NCBI GenBank assembly: GCA_003640385.1
Contig: RCAB01000288.1
Coordinates: 1-64,000, forward strand
Direction of reading: 5' to 3'
DNA: 64,000 nt
Origin: Setaria digitata
Lineage: Eukaryota; Nematoda; Chromadorea; Rhabditida; Setariidae
Positions 40,869-55,025 of the stretch are shown one piece after another. Below the pieces are notes generated by a model, which did not search any database, was not told the origin of the DNA, and saw only the letters and a program-made list of their open reading frames with translations. Position 1 is the stretch's first letter. The number at the start of each line of letters is the position of its first letter. Position numbers and translations under genes: made by a program.

Positions 40869-43800
40869 TTATTCTATTTCCATTACGGAATCAGAAGTGT
40901 ATAAACGATGAACTGCATCTCGTTCCACTAACTGAAATAAATTTACGCATACAATTAATTAAGCACATGGGCAAAACACTGCAAAATTTGCTGAGATAAA
41001 TAGCCTATAACTTAAAATAATGAATTTCTCTAGTCGATAAAAACAAATGCGTGCGACCACACCCGATTCATTCCTAAATTATGCAATAAGCTATTGCTCA
41101 ACAAAATTCTGCTCAACAGAAAGGAGAATATCCATAAGTTGAGAAATAAATTCATAAAAGTAAATTCATTCAACTTTGTAAATAATAGTTCATGCGAATT
41201 CTAAACTTACAAGTGTCAAAAAAAAAAGGCATTCACTGCGATGTGCTGATATTGGATGACTTTTTCCTTAGGAATTTTTTGATAGATGTGAACAGGAAAC
41301 AACGAGTGATATGACCCCAATCAAAATTTTTTGATGTTATAAAACGTATGCTACAAACTACGGTTATTTCAAGTCTATTCGATTCTAGCAGAATGAGCCA
41401 CATTTCAGCAAATAGTGTAATTTAAGAAAAATAATTACTTGATAAACAGCATTTATATCACTTGAACCACGAATTATAGTAAGAAGATCAGCAAAATGCT
41501 GCTGTCTATCTGCCTCAGGAATGCGCTGAAATATATAATAAAATGATAGGAATTTTCGATCGTCGAGTATTAAATGAACCAAATCAAGGAAAGGAAATAC
41601 TTACATTTACCCATGCAGTAAAAATGTGTACTAAAAGCTCTATCTGCTCATTTATGATTAAAAAACTCATGAAACTTCAAATGGATCACATTAACGGTCA
41701 AAAATCAATAATCAGCAAAATTTTGAAAAAGAAGAACTGAAATATGCCAAACTAAAAAGTAGTATGCTTACTTGCAAAGCAACAACAACTCTAAGGGCGG
41801 CTCTTCGAAGTTCATCTTGTTTATCGTTTTCCTGCTTCACAGCGTTCGCCTTTGCTCTGGCTTGAATCTGAGTCTGAACAAAATTTTGTCACAACCAGTT
41901 CAAAAAGTCCAACCCTTTGGAAGGTAAGAAACATGGATATCTTTTAACTAAGAACTTTGGCTCACTTATTGATACATACTTCTTTCACTGTTCTAGAGAC
42001 AAAGAAAAAAGAAAAAGATCAGGTATGCAGCACATTGAAAGAAGATATTGCTTATACAGCAAGAAAGATGACTTTTTATTTAATGTACCTTTAATGGTTC
42101 GCAAAGGCCATCCAGTCGCTGAAGCACTTGTGATGGGCATAAAGCAGCTAAGCGCGCAAGCATTAAATAGGTCAATAATTTAATATCATGCTGGTCCTAA
42201 AAACGTGTAAAAATTACGAGTTAATTAGCGATTCAACATCATTTGGAAATATTTGAAAATATTTTCTAATTTTCTTACAATTTTATTGCATTTTAACTGA
42301 GAGAAAAAAAATTGCTCACTTTCAATCCATTTTCCATATGCGTAATAAATTCGAAAACATCAATTCGTTCCAAACATGTTTCCAACAGTGTATACATACT
42401 AAAATTATATAATAGAAGTTTAACCGAACTTTTATCACCCTAATGTTCTCAGTGACTTATAATTAGCAAAAAACATTAAAAATATCACTAATTAATAAAA
42501 ATGAAATCTTATAAATTCTGCAAAAGCTACAGAAAAAAAGTTGCTGCAAATCAACCCAACCATTCAAAAGCTGCTTTTCGCAGATCAAGGCCATCATCAA
42601 CTGTATGCTTAAATGGACCCATTTCAACCTCACGAACCAATTCTTTCTTAACCACTGTTTCGCTGTACAACGATGGCAAAAAAACTGGTAGTAAATCCCG
42701 GATCTAAAAATAAAAAAACAAAAAATAAAAAAGAAATAAACTATTCCACAGAGGGTCAAAAATATACCAACATGCACAGTGCAAAGGAAATTAATCAACT
42801 TTGTGGTTGGAATTATGACTATAATTACGCAGACTACTCAGACCCTTGAGTAGTAAATTTTCTGGTCACTGGACAAGGCTATCACTGCTAAGGTATTGAA
42901 AAAAAATACGACTTTATCTATTGAATAAGTTTAGTTAATAATTAATGCAATTAATGTTATCCATTTTAATTGTTACTGCAATTATCTAATAACTTATCTT
43001 GTCATGGCTAATTTAAATTCGTTTTTCAGACAAGAAAAAAGGGATGAACTTAGCCACGAAAAATCTAAATTTTTTTTGGAGCAAGACAAAAGAAAAATCA
43101 CACAGATAATTAACAACTTACCAGTCGGGGTTTGTTATGAGCAGCAGAATTGAAAGCTATAAGTGCCACTCTACGTACATTGAGATCATGATCCGTAACA
43201 GTTTTTAGGAAATGTATCATCGACGACTGCAACAAATCATCAACAGCTGTCCACTGTTCAACAATTAAAAACTTTACTGCCGTTACTGCTGTTGCACGCA
43301 TAAGTGGATTTGGTGAAATGACGCATTTCTGAAGAATCAAGGAGGAAATCAATTTTGTATCTGTAAAATGAAATTTAATTCGACCAGCTTGAATCAATTG
43401 ACCTTTTAGAGTGAAGAGGTGGGATGACAAAGCCAAAACTAAGTCTTAATTCACGTAAGATTTTGAATGGAGCATATTAAAATAAATTATTAGAGAATGG
43501 TAACAGAAACTTGATGTGCCCACATGAAAACAATGTGATTGGTAAACTCAAACTGAAGTTAAGAAATGAAATGCAAAAATAGTAACTTTCAGTCTCTGCA
43601 ATAATTGTTCCGGATGGACAAGACATAATTTGCCTAGGCATTCGGCTACGACATTTCGTGTACCTTCTTCTACAGCTGTTGCATGAGTAATTAAAACAGG
43701 CCAAATTTGTTCAATTCTGGGTCGGAAAATTTCTAGAGCACGAGAATCACCGCTTTCCGAGCCAATCACCTAGAAAGATGAAGTGAAAAGACCAACTTAT

Positions 43801-45569
43801 GAATTTCGGTCGAATTTTACGAGGAAAACTACTGAGAAATTGAAGGCTCTCGCAAAACCAAAAAAAAAAAAAAAAATATTCAGAACGACGATTTCTTAAG
43901 AACATACTACAAAAATAAAAAGCTTCTTTTGTTGAAAAAAAAAAAGAAAAAAAAGAATCCGGTTAAAAATGCAATAAAATACATGTTACATATCAGAAAC
44001 CCACGGCAGTCCTTAACTACTCAGAAATATTTGAACTCTAACTCTAACAATATATGTAATACATCTTTTTTCTTTGCTAATTCTATATATTTCTAGACTT
44101 TGAAATTGAAATACAAATAATATTTAACTACACCTCTTTCAAAGCATGCAAGAGAAGATATTGCCGCTTTGGCTGGGAGTTGATTTGTTCGAGCAGAAAT
44201 GGAAGATACTTTTCCAGATTTCCTAAGGCAAGCCTTCCCAATGCATACGATGCAGCTGTTTTCATCTCCTCCGATGTTGTATTGAAGGCATTCACCAACA
44301 GTTCTTCTGGTCTGAAATGTCAATAGTAAAGAGACGATAACAAAGAAAAAAGTTCCGTAAAATAAAGCTACCTGTCATATAAAAAAGTCACTTGACATCC
44401 CTTAAGCTGTCACCAAGACTGTCCGAAACTATATAATGTACAGGAAAGAAGTAAATACGTACAGCAACTTTCGGAGATGAAACGCGAAAGCGATGGAAAA
44501 AGGACAATGACGATATATATTATACAGAAAACGGTCAAATCCCTATTTGTTCATGGTTAATAAAAGATGTATTATGAAACAAGAGTAGACTTTCGAATCA
44601 ATTTTCAGAGTAGATCTAGAGTTTTAGATCTGAATTCAAAATTCGCAGTTTAGAGATTAGTGAACTCAAAAATAACTATTAAATATTGCTAAATATTAGA
44701 TGTTAAATATTTCTATAGGAAATGAACAGTGGATGGAGGAGAAAAAAGAAAACATACCTTGGTGAAAACTTATCAAATGTTCGCGGACAATTACAGCCTA
44801 ATTCACCCATTGCAAGCAGAGAAAACAACCGCACACCATCTGTTGTATCGTTTGACACCACCTGTTCCGACAATTTTTTCGCCAGATTGCGGCAACGATT
44901 CTGCTGACCGGATGCTGAAGCAACTACAGCAGTACATGCCGATATTGAGCGATAGGCTTGCCGATGAAGCGACGCATTATCGTAAGCTGGCGCCGTCAGT
45001 TGATCCAACAATTCCTGAAGAATGATTCTACTTAATAAATTACGCGGACTGTGATATCCGAAAAATGGTTAATTTAATTTTAAATTGAAGTTATGAAAAT
45101 ACCTCGAACGATGGTTTTTGTGGTACATCCGCCTGGACCAAGGCTAAGACAAAGTTTAGAGATGCTGTCAGAGTAGCACCCTGTAGTAAGGAGCTTTGAA
45201 GGAGATTAACATAAGATGCAAGTATGTCTGGCAAACTAGAAGATATAATCGCTGGTTGTGCAGCAACTAGATCTGAAAACCGAACCATATAAAGTTTAAG
45301 AAAAAAATAAGTAGGCTTAATGTTTGCCTTCGGTGAAACCGAAAGAGGTAAGCTTTTTCAAAAAGTCCACCTTCTGCTCAGAGGAACAATCATGACAAAA
45401 AGCAATATCGAAGAAAATAAATTAATACAAATGCAAACTTTTGCTTCGTATTTTATAAAAAGGTAATAATATTACTCAACTTTCAATGACCTTTACTTCG
45501 TAGTTCATTGAATGAGAGACAAAAGCAGGTGTTCTTCCGCGGTTAACTACTTAGTACAATAGGTGCGTT

Positions 45570-45602
<33 letters not shown>

Positions 45603-48600
45603 AGCGACAATTAACTTCTGAAAGAAGACGTAAGAAACTTACGACTAAGGAATGTGAGAGTAAGCTGGCTGATTTGTAGATCCAATTCAGAAATTAATGC
45701 AGGCGTTTCTTGTAATACTCTTACTACTTCAGGCCCATCCATACCACCATGCTTATAATTCAATACCAAGGAATCAAGCAAATTTAGAGTAGAAATCTAT
45801 AATTTATATCAACTGTACTTAGTAGTGATTGGAAAGATGGAAAAAAAAATAAGATTCCCACAGTTTGCAAATATTTTTTAAGCACTCTATTAACAATGGA
45901 CACTTGTGAAATTAGCAAGAAGAGAGAAGCAAATAAGAAAACTTCATGATAGTTAAAAAAGAACTAAGCCCTGCGTGACAAAAAGACTTTCAGTTGCAGT
46001 TCATTTTACAAAAAAAAAAAAAAAAGAATATCCAATTTACCTTTAAAGCTCTATGGTTCTTGCGTAAATACTCGGCTAGTAACAACAAAATATCTGAGAG
46101 AACTGAATGAAGCGAAATTGATAAAGGACTGTTCACAATAACTGTAAGTGCTTTTACCGTAACAAGACGAGTCATTTCATTACGAAGACGATCCAAGAAT
46201 ATTGGCAAACAAGTTGGTAACTGAAAAAAATTGCAATTTTAAAAATACAAGAACAAAATGAAAGCGATGATAAAAAAAACTCCAAAACTCTAGATTTCAA
46301 GAATGCCTCTTACCTTGTCTTTTAAAAAGTCACCAAAAGTTGCTATGAGAAGGCCTGCTGCTGTTATTGCTTTTTCCTTCACCTCCTGGAAAAAATAAAA
46401 AATAAAAAAATAAAAAAGTAGTAATATTAAAACGGTAGGAAACTAAATTTAGCATTGCATCACATAAACTTCCGTATGTACATATGAAAATTATCAAACC
46501 TGATCTATATCAGTAGCCTTTAATTTGCCAATAATTGCCTCGTAAACGCTATCAACGTATGGCGAATAATCGAATTTGTTTTGATCGGATGTTACTGGAC
46601 GTAAGACACGAATCAACGAAGTTGTTACTGTCAGTGCTTCTGCAGCTACTTTGTAGAACTGTTCACTAACAGCTCGCACAATGAGCGGCACTAGTATATC
46701 CATATAAGCGTGCAACTTCTAGAAAAAAAAAACTGGAAAATGAAGGCAGCATATCAGTGACTGACTTTTCCAACACTGCTTGGGAAATAACATATTTCTT
46801 GTTCACGTGAATAAATAACATTTGTACAAGGAAACGTATCGATGTAGAAAGAGATATATAAAAAAACATTTTTGCTACCTCCGGTGAATGAGTGCAAAGC
46901 GCTCCTGAAAGAAATGTTAGCGTGTCGATTTTCACGCTTGTATTTAAGGAGCGATCATTCATTGCACTTGATACTCCTGCTGTAAGGTGAAATATTTCAT
47001 CAGCAAGCGCACCCGGATATGCTCTTAAAAATTTTAAGTCAGATTTTCCAAGTAAGAGAAATTATTGGCAAACAAATGACTAAGATCATATAATTATGAC
47101 AAATTAAATAGAAAATGAATCGACATTTTAATGTGAATGTGGAAAATGATAAATAGAAATAAATAAAAAACAAACTTTAACAGATGCGTAAGTAAAACGA
47201 AACAATATTGCTTAGTTTTGAGTGCCTTTGTGTTTAATTGCCGACTGACTGCTTTGACAAGCAAAGGAATCTGCGAATCCAAAGCCTGGAATATGTACTC
47301 AGTCAACAAAGTGCTCTCGTGAGCAGCTTTACAATTTTATTTTAAAGCGGTAACAATAGATTTAAAGCATTGCAATATCATACTTTATTACTTCTCAAAC
47401 CGAAAATAAAACCCTAGATAAACTGCCACAGAATGAACAGAATAAAGAAGTCTCTTGCACCTACATTAGCCACTTCACTGGTATCTGCTTTTATTCAAGT
47501 ACCTCAGCGACAGTTAAGCATTTCTTGCTTTAACTCCAAACATCAACTTCTCAATCCAGAAAAATAGGGAAGTATAAACCTGCAATGTCTCAAGCTGCTC
47601 ACTGCTCAAAGCATTCCGAAGCAGTACACCACCTTTAACAGTAACTGTTTCGACATCGCCACATGCATTTTTCTTTGGATCACCATTTTCCTCAGGCTAA
47701 AACAAAAATGAAAACAACACATCTTAACAAAATTAAACTGTAGAATTGTTTAAAAACCATTGACTTCGAATCTTCTGAAAGCCAGGGCTACTTAATTTTA
47801 GGGAAAATAAAAGCAAAAGTAAAACGTTTTAATGAAATCCATACTGTTTCAACGTGCTTGTTAAGTATGCAAATGAACTTACAACGCAAATAGCTGAAAA
47901 GTTTGGGATTAAATTGCGAATCTGTGAAAGCAGTGCAGTATAAGCATGCATTATATCCCATTTTACGTTTTCCTCACGCTCTTTGAAGCGACTAATCAAG
48001 AGAGGACCAAATGATGTCAAATATTTTACAATCTCGTCACGACGCGACAAAATCTGAAAAACGGTGTCTTAAAACTTTCTTTTGTTTCGTGAAACTAAAT
48101 CAAAACATCTGAGAAAAGTAAAGAGCGAAATGTTAAAATTCCACTTCGTCTGGTTACTCTCAAATTATAGTTTCATCCACTAATATTAGAAAAGGAGTTA
48201 CTAAAACTATGATAAACAGAACAAAAGTTTAAGAATAAACATTAAGAAAATTAACTGATGCTAAATGAAATGAGCAAGTTATCTTGTAAAGAAATACATT
48301 CCTTTTTTTTAGGAAAAAGAACGACCCAGCAATAGGCATAACATGATTCTAAACCTTAGAATGATTTATTCCTAAACATACAAGAGCTTCAATGCATTTA
48401 GCGCTTGCTCGACGCACTTTCCAGCTCATATCGTCATCATCCGAATATTCGTTTCCTTCGTCATCATCATCTTCAGTATCACCTGAAAATTTTTAAATCA
48501 TAACTAGAATTAAAAGGCAAGAATGAAAATCTATTTTAGACTTATTTCAAAAAACTGAGATCTACTTCTCTACGTACAGAAATATTTACTGAGCAGATAT

Positions 48601-51331
48601 CGATAAACAATGGTTGATTCCAAAAGGTAAACAAATGTTTGTTCGACCTGCGAGCAACTATTTATTATTCATTATTGTTATTTATTTATTATCCAAAGCA
48701 GACATCATGATTTAATAACCATCGCTAAACTATAGTTCTCATTTTTTATCCACCCAGCTACTAAAATCGGTGATTTGAACTATTCATCTATACGAGGCAT
48801 TCCTACACTCCGTGATATTCCCAATGTATTAAACCAAACTGTAGCCCAAGAATTTTGAAACAAGGCTAACAAAGATGTGTTGATACCTTAGTAATTAGTC
48901 ACCGATAACTTCCGAACGGTTGAAATTTTGAAAACACATCAGCTTCAATCAATTATAACGATTAATTACAAGTAGAAAATACCGTCAGTGTCCATTTGTG
49001 AAATGTTATCCATTTCTTCATCGTCATCATACGTATAATTAGGATCATGTTTCAAATAATCCACGACTACCTTCACAATATTCGGTATAAATGGCGTTAT
49101 TTCACGTGGACATCGATAAACAAACGTTTCGAATGCCTGCAAAGAGTCAATTGCGACAATTTCCACATGTTACATTATTGGAAGAAGCAAGAAAGAAGAT
49201 GAAAACTGACTGGACTATTTAGCGCATCAAAAACTCACCTGGATACATGATTCACGGAGTTCGTCATCTTCAGTTGCTGTAGTATACTCCACTAAAACAG
49301 GGACTAGTCTTGACAAATGTTTTACGAATCGGCGACTGGTTGTTTTACAAATACTCTGACTTGTTTGAACCATTGTACGAAATTGTGTAGCGGACGCCTG
49401 CAAAACAGTAGCAAATATATTTATTCTATCATCGTGATCATTCTACCCAGTCTGTTTCTCAAAAATAATGAAATTTCTCATTATAAATGGGAAGGGAAAC
49501 TAAAAAACAAATGAATGATTACTCCAGCTGTCGTAAGGTGCTGCAAGATAACGTCCATTGTTTCTCCATAAAGCGTGGCATCCGAGAGGGGCAACAAATT
49601 TGCTAATGCCATGACAGAACGTTTGCGAAGAGCCTGACGATCAGAGAACAGCTGTTGGAGTAAAGCTTCTTGCAGCTGAAACCATCGAATCGTATGTTTA
49701 AAAAAAAAAAAATGAACCATCGTGACGGGTAAAAAAATCCCCACGAAATTTCAAGGCTTGCAGAAAAACTGAAAATGAACCAAGCTCGGAATTCCGACTA
49801 AATTTCTCTTTTTAGTGTAATCAATCTTTTCATTCCCAAAAGAGTCACTTCTTCCAGCAAAGAATACTACATCTTTACACTATAAGAACAAACCCCTCTC
49901 AAATATGGAGAAAATAATGATCCATAACGTGTTAGGATATCCGTAATAATATCGATTATTTCAAGTTTTACAGAGACATCAACATGTTCCGTATCGGCTA
50001 TAATGTGAAATACTTTACGGGAAAACAATGAAAAATTCCTAACTGCTATCAACAACAAATTCAATTAAAAAATCCTGAAAAGGAAAGGCATGAATAAAGT
50101 ATTGTAATACAAACGTAGATTAATGGAAACAATCATAGTGAAAGGAATTTACATAATGCATCCTTAAGAGGTGGTACCAAAAGTTTAATTACTGCTACTG
50201 TCAAGGGAGAACTTGCAGCAGGCAATTCAGCAACGGCCGTTTTTAGCGCAATGGATGAAACATCTCGCAATTTTTCATCACCATTAATCATTGTTTCACA
50301 GAGATGTGAAAAGATTCCTTGCGCCTAAAAGAGGAAAACTTGAGGACTAAAAAGAAAAGCGAAATGGCTCAAACTTCCTTATTATTTATAACACTGTTGG
50401 TAATATAGCCATGGTTAGTCTGTAAACATTTTAACCAAGAAAAAAGGCAGTGAATGAATCATTTTTTTTTTTTTTTTGCTTATTTAGCTGAGTGATAATC
50501 GAGATAAATGACGCCTTTCATCTAAATATTCCTGCATTTTAACTTGACTACTGCAACTTTTCAAGCACTATTCAGTGATGAAAACGATTACGTTCGTTGC
50601 ATGCTAAAGATTAAATGAAAATCAGTGGCGTAACACACATTTGATCTCATCACATCCTGTGTATTACAGCTAAAACTTGACCTGTGTATCTTTCACTTTA
50701 TGTACAAGTGGCCCCAAGCATTTCACAGCTAAATTTTGCACTTCACCGTTTCTGTCTTCCAACAGCCTTACAACCATATTAACTACCTGTAAGACGGTTT
50801 ACTTTTCTTTAAAGCAGTAAAAGTAAAAATAAAGCATAATTTAACACTAAATAAAAACATTTGCAAACAGTGACACATTCTGCATCGACCGGATAACTAT
50901 CACTAGCAATTCAAATTCCTGATTTTTGCTCTCAGTAATTTATTTGCACTTATCTGCAACAAAAAAATGAAGTCAACCCTTCGCTGTCCAGTATACCTCA
51001 ATCAATTCTATTCACAAACACGTAAAACACGCAAGTGGAAAATCATCTCGATAATGACATCCTACATTTATTTTTGTATAATAAATATAATTAAGAAAGC
51101 CTCATTGCGCTTAAATTCAGTTCAGTTTTAGTTCGTCTTATGACTAATAAAATCTCATGCTTAATTTACGCAATATGAAAGGAAAAACCGAAGTACCCTG
51201 CGTTCGGATTCGTCGTCTAATTTGATGCTATCATTTTGCAGTTCAACAATCAAATCATTTGTGGCCATGAAACGGTAATCCTTGTCCGTTGATGACATCT
51301 TTTCTAACAGACTTGCAATCTGAAACGGCAT
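40869..51331 (-). CDS. cand-1: CAND1, cullin-associated NEDD8-dissociated protein 1
   Basis: Twenty-seven exons, right to left: 51197-51331, 50682-50786, 50153-50324, 49894-49997, 49523-49675, 49239-49397, 48983-49136, 48382-48482, 47883-48053, 47580-47696, 47176-47285, 46879-47023, 46500-46718, 46314-46385, 46041-46220, 45643-45796, 45103-45272, 44758-45014, 44134-44311, 43587-43769, 43122-43328, 42561-42703, 42320-42398, 42089-42196, 41772-41873, 41439-41525 and 40869-40931. The product is 1275 residues, against about 1230 in human. It is a HEAT-repeat solenoid: FRFMATNDL near the start, the acidic loop (about 315-345) before [59 protein letters not shown] and the [20 protein letters not shown] block. 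CAND1 wraps the unneddylated cullin-RBX1 core and exchanges F-box-type substrate receptors. The start at [12 protein letters not shown] aligns with the human N-terminus; an in-frame upstream start is discussed under findings. The exon starting at 43328 was chosen over an earlier acceptor that would be out of phase. Confidence 0.96.
45571..45601. repeat. 31-base poly(A) run in a CAND1 intron
   Basis: The longest homopolymer in the window; on the coding strand of CAND1 it is a T run in the intron between exons 45643-45796 and 45103-45272. Confidence 0.95.
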
Positions 51332-51376
51332 ATTTCCCGACTTCGATTTAGGCCGTTTGGTATTCGATGTGAAACC

Positions 51377-54300
51377 CTGCAAATGAATTGTACAGTAACA
51401 GCTAAGATATTGATGGAACCATTCCCGTTTATTTTTAAATAAAGTTTACTGGGTCTAAATAATTCGTAATTTCAGGAGAGACACCAATTAATATCACTCA
51501 AAGAATTTCTAATAAATATTAGGTCCAGTGAATTTAGATATACCATTAAACGGAAACGCTGCAAATTGGTCTTCATGCCAGGAACATTCATGAATTCCGG
51601 AACACACAGTCCTCGGGCTCGGGGTATGCAACTACAGAATACCAGAAAGGATTCTTAGAAAATTATTTCAGACATTAAACAAATTCACTTAAAAAGTAAA
51701 CATTTCTGTAAAGATACAAAATTAAAAGAAAAACGGTGTAGTATTTTTACAGTACAAGGTTCTTGTCTGAGACTGTTCAAAACACTTCACCTTGAATGGT
51801 CTATACTATTCAGGCACGATAGAAAAATAAGCACCATAAAGTGTCAAAAAAGAAATCAAAATATGACTAAAGTGAAATTCAAAACTCAACTGAAAGATAA
51901 TTTGATCCCCTATATTCACACTGACAGTGTTTACTTTTATTTCGTATATTTTTTACCCGTTCTGACAGAATAATGTTCCTAGTAGGTGCAATTTTATGCG
52001 ACATAAAGCTCGTGTTTTTATAATCATGCCTCCTTTGCAACCATACTTTTCGGCCAGATGATATATAGTTGTATCATATATAGATGTATCATATATAGTT
52101 ATCAAACCATACCACTGAGAGTATTTAATAATACTAATAATAACTAATAAACAGTGACGACAATTAATAATAGTAAGAATAATTAATGATTAAAAATATT
52201 AAGCTAGACAAGTGAGTAAATTAATAGCCAAATCAATTAAACAATTAATCGATTCAATGAATAAATTAATAAGTTAATTAGACTAATTGAATGAAAAATA
52301 AATAGATCAATTAAACAGTATATAATAATGATCATAATTTCCAATAATAATTTTCAATAATAATATGTAAGGACAGGGGAAATATTTCTACCGCTACATT
52401 TTCCATCGAAATCATTTGATAAGAAGTGCCCCCGCATCACTGCACTGCATCACTGGTGAATCTCAATAAAACCCTCCACCACTGGCGAATCCCAGTAAAA
52501 CTGAATCGGAATTCCTGATTAATCTACAGGATATTCGACAATCGGAGAGTTGGTGACCCTCCCACCTACACTTCCAATGCATCCGCCAATGCCCCCATCA
52601 GTCTAGGATGATTCTACACCTTTCTTCGAACCTGTATTAGTATGCAACTGTGACGGAGATATATATCACTCCAAACGGTACGCCATGAAAAGTAATATCC
52701 AACCCTTTTTTTTTTATGTTTTAAGCGATGGAATTTGATATATTAGTGGAGTCATATCATTAACTCAAGAGTCAATTCTTGCAAATTATTTCAAATTCAA
52801 AGTAAATTTTTCTTCATTGTAAGAGTTGTAAGCAAATTTCAGCTCTGAAAGTTTGGGAAAATATTCAAATATATCTGCAAAATCAAAAATTTGCATCAAG
52901 AATTCCTCTAATAGCTCATTTCATCTAATGTTTCACTGTTTTTTCCTTATTTCAATTCCAGTCATTGATGGAATGAAAAATGAGCTTAGTCCCTTAATAA
53001 CAAGTGGTGCAAAAGCGAAATTATACGAAATGAATTTTTTTCTTTTATTCCAAAAAGCAACCTGATATTACCGACTAGTGATATTCGCCAATCCGATAAT
53101 TCAGTGATCACATTTACTGAATGTTCATAAACTGATTACCGAAAATTGGGAAAAATTACTTAAATACAAAGTATTCAATCTCTGATACAAGAGTAAATGA
53201 TACATTTTCCGGAAAGTCTCAATGTGACCAGTTGTTGACACGAAATGGATAATGAATAAATTTGAAGAAATTTTAGAACACAATTATATCATTGCCAGTC
53301 ATTGTCCTCCTCTGTCCATGCAAATTACTGTTCTGTTAAATTCAAGCAAAATATGCTAAATTTGTGCAAAGCTATTCAAATGTTCAACTCTCACTCAAAC
53401 AGATTTCAAATGAAAAAGAAAAAAGAAATTGAAGTTTGGTGGCATATATATTTTAGAGGTCAAGGTTTAATTACACCTGAACATTTAATTACACTGCCGT
53501 TAGTATGATAGGTGCAGGATGATTTGCACTAGATATAAATATGATAGTGGATATTTTTATCGTCTTGTTAGGAACTCGTTAATTTCCCCTCTTCTCAATG
53601 ACCTGAAATTTGACCTTGAATGCTGTTCATATGAAAACGAATATGTCATAGTTCTTGCCATTGCTTCTCTGACATACTTTCAAAATCATCATTATATGCA
53701 ATATCCAGTACACCATTATCCCCGATTACTGGTTATTGCTTCTCTTTCTTTTCCAGTATTTCCCTTTGTTTACTGCAGTATGGATTAATACATATCATTA
53801 TTAATGACTTTACATTATCCATTTTATTTCAAAGATGATTATCATTTAGTTATCATAATTACATTTTCTTTGATGTATCATTTTATCATATGTAAATGAG
53901 AGCTTTGCACCGCAGTTTTTTTGCACATGAGATTCACGATAATTAATTAAGAAATAATAATTTTTTAAAATGACGCATTTTCTTAATGATAACAGTAATA
54001 CATTTAGCAACTAGTAGTAAGAAATAATAATGAAGAAATAATGATTAATAAAAATAACAAACATGCAGCAACTTTATATCAGCAATATTTATCACTTGAA
54101 ATTTTAAAGAAAAAAAAAAAGGAAAATATAAAGCTTATTTATGAAATATTAATTAGCGTTATTAGCATAGCATCCCCTCCGGTAGAAATAGCATAAATGA
54201 GGAACGGTCCATATATGGAGTGGATAGTCGAATTTGTTAATTACCAATATTTATGATATTTAACATAAAAAATATGTAATGTTTATAATTTCTGATAACC

Positions 54301-55025
54301 ATCTGATAAACATTTATAATTTACGATGATACAAAATCCATCATTTATGGAATTACCACACTTACTTGTATAAACGTTATGTGTATATTACGGAGAAACG
54401 CCGTTCGGAAAACTGATCAGAAGGAAATTTTCCATTTCCCCAGAAAGTGAAGAAAAAAAGAAGATAAAAATGGCTTTCATATTCCTTTATATTTTTTCCA
54501 CAGGAGAAAATTGCTTACAGCATTTGCTACTGTGATAAATAGTATTTTGATTCTCAAACCTAAATAGGGAAAGAATATAATTGTAAAGAATAAGTTATGA
54601 TTTTAAGAAGGTATAAGAGCAGCAAAACGATACTCCATCAGCAAATAAAAATAAACGAATGAATGAACGCTAAAATTTATAAATACAACAGTAGCGATTT
54701 TGAAAAGAGATAGAAGTGGACGGACAAAGAGGAGAGGATATGGATGAAGAACATTGTGGAAACTTCTTGAAAACCACACTAGACTAAATGAATCTGCATG
54801 AATTTATACAATAATGACTTCTCTTGCAAAGACTAAAATATTTCTATTTTATACTTCACTTTCATATACACGAACCTAAATTTCAATTAATTAAAAGCAA
54901 GTTTCCAAATTTCCAAATGAAATTTAAAACACAATTAATAGCTAGAGATAAAGATGAACTTCGAAACGAAAAATCATCGAAATTTTTATGTCTTCTATTG
55001 TGATTGGCATGATAATGTCACATCG
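51377..55025. other. Gap of 3.6 kb between CAND1 and the DMAC1-like gene
   Basis: Mostly AT-rich, with a more GC-rich, less repetitive patch at 52370-52690. That patch contains a diverged 29-bp tandem duplication at 52448-52505 (CACTGGTGAATC versus CACTGGCGAATC). Around 52058-52110 an 18-bp unit with TATATAG/TATCA repeats two to three times. A possible 5' exon for CAND1 (51544-51631) and an orphan exon-like frame (about 52961-53065, + strand) are described under findings. No gene is supported. Confidence 0.55.
52448..52505. repeat. 29-bp imperfect tandem duplication
   Basis: CATCACTGGTGAATCTCAAT at 52448 is followed 29 bases later by CACCACTGGCGAATCCCAGT. Both run into TAAAAC-type ends. There are only two copies, so it may be chance plus a short slip event. 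Confidence 0.5.

Noticed and set aside
43329..43436. Longer version of the CAND1 exon starting upstream of 43328
   Set aside because: The upstream acceptors put the frame out of phase with the preceding exon or hit a stop; the acceptor at 43329-43331 aligns with the human protein.
44722..45025. + strand open frames of 61 and 98 codons
   Set aside because: They lie antisense to a CAND1 exon that matches the family closely.
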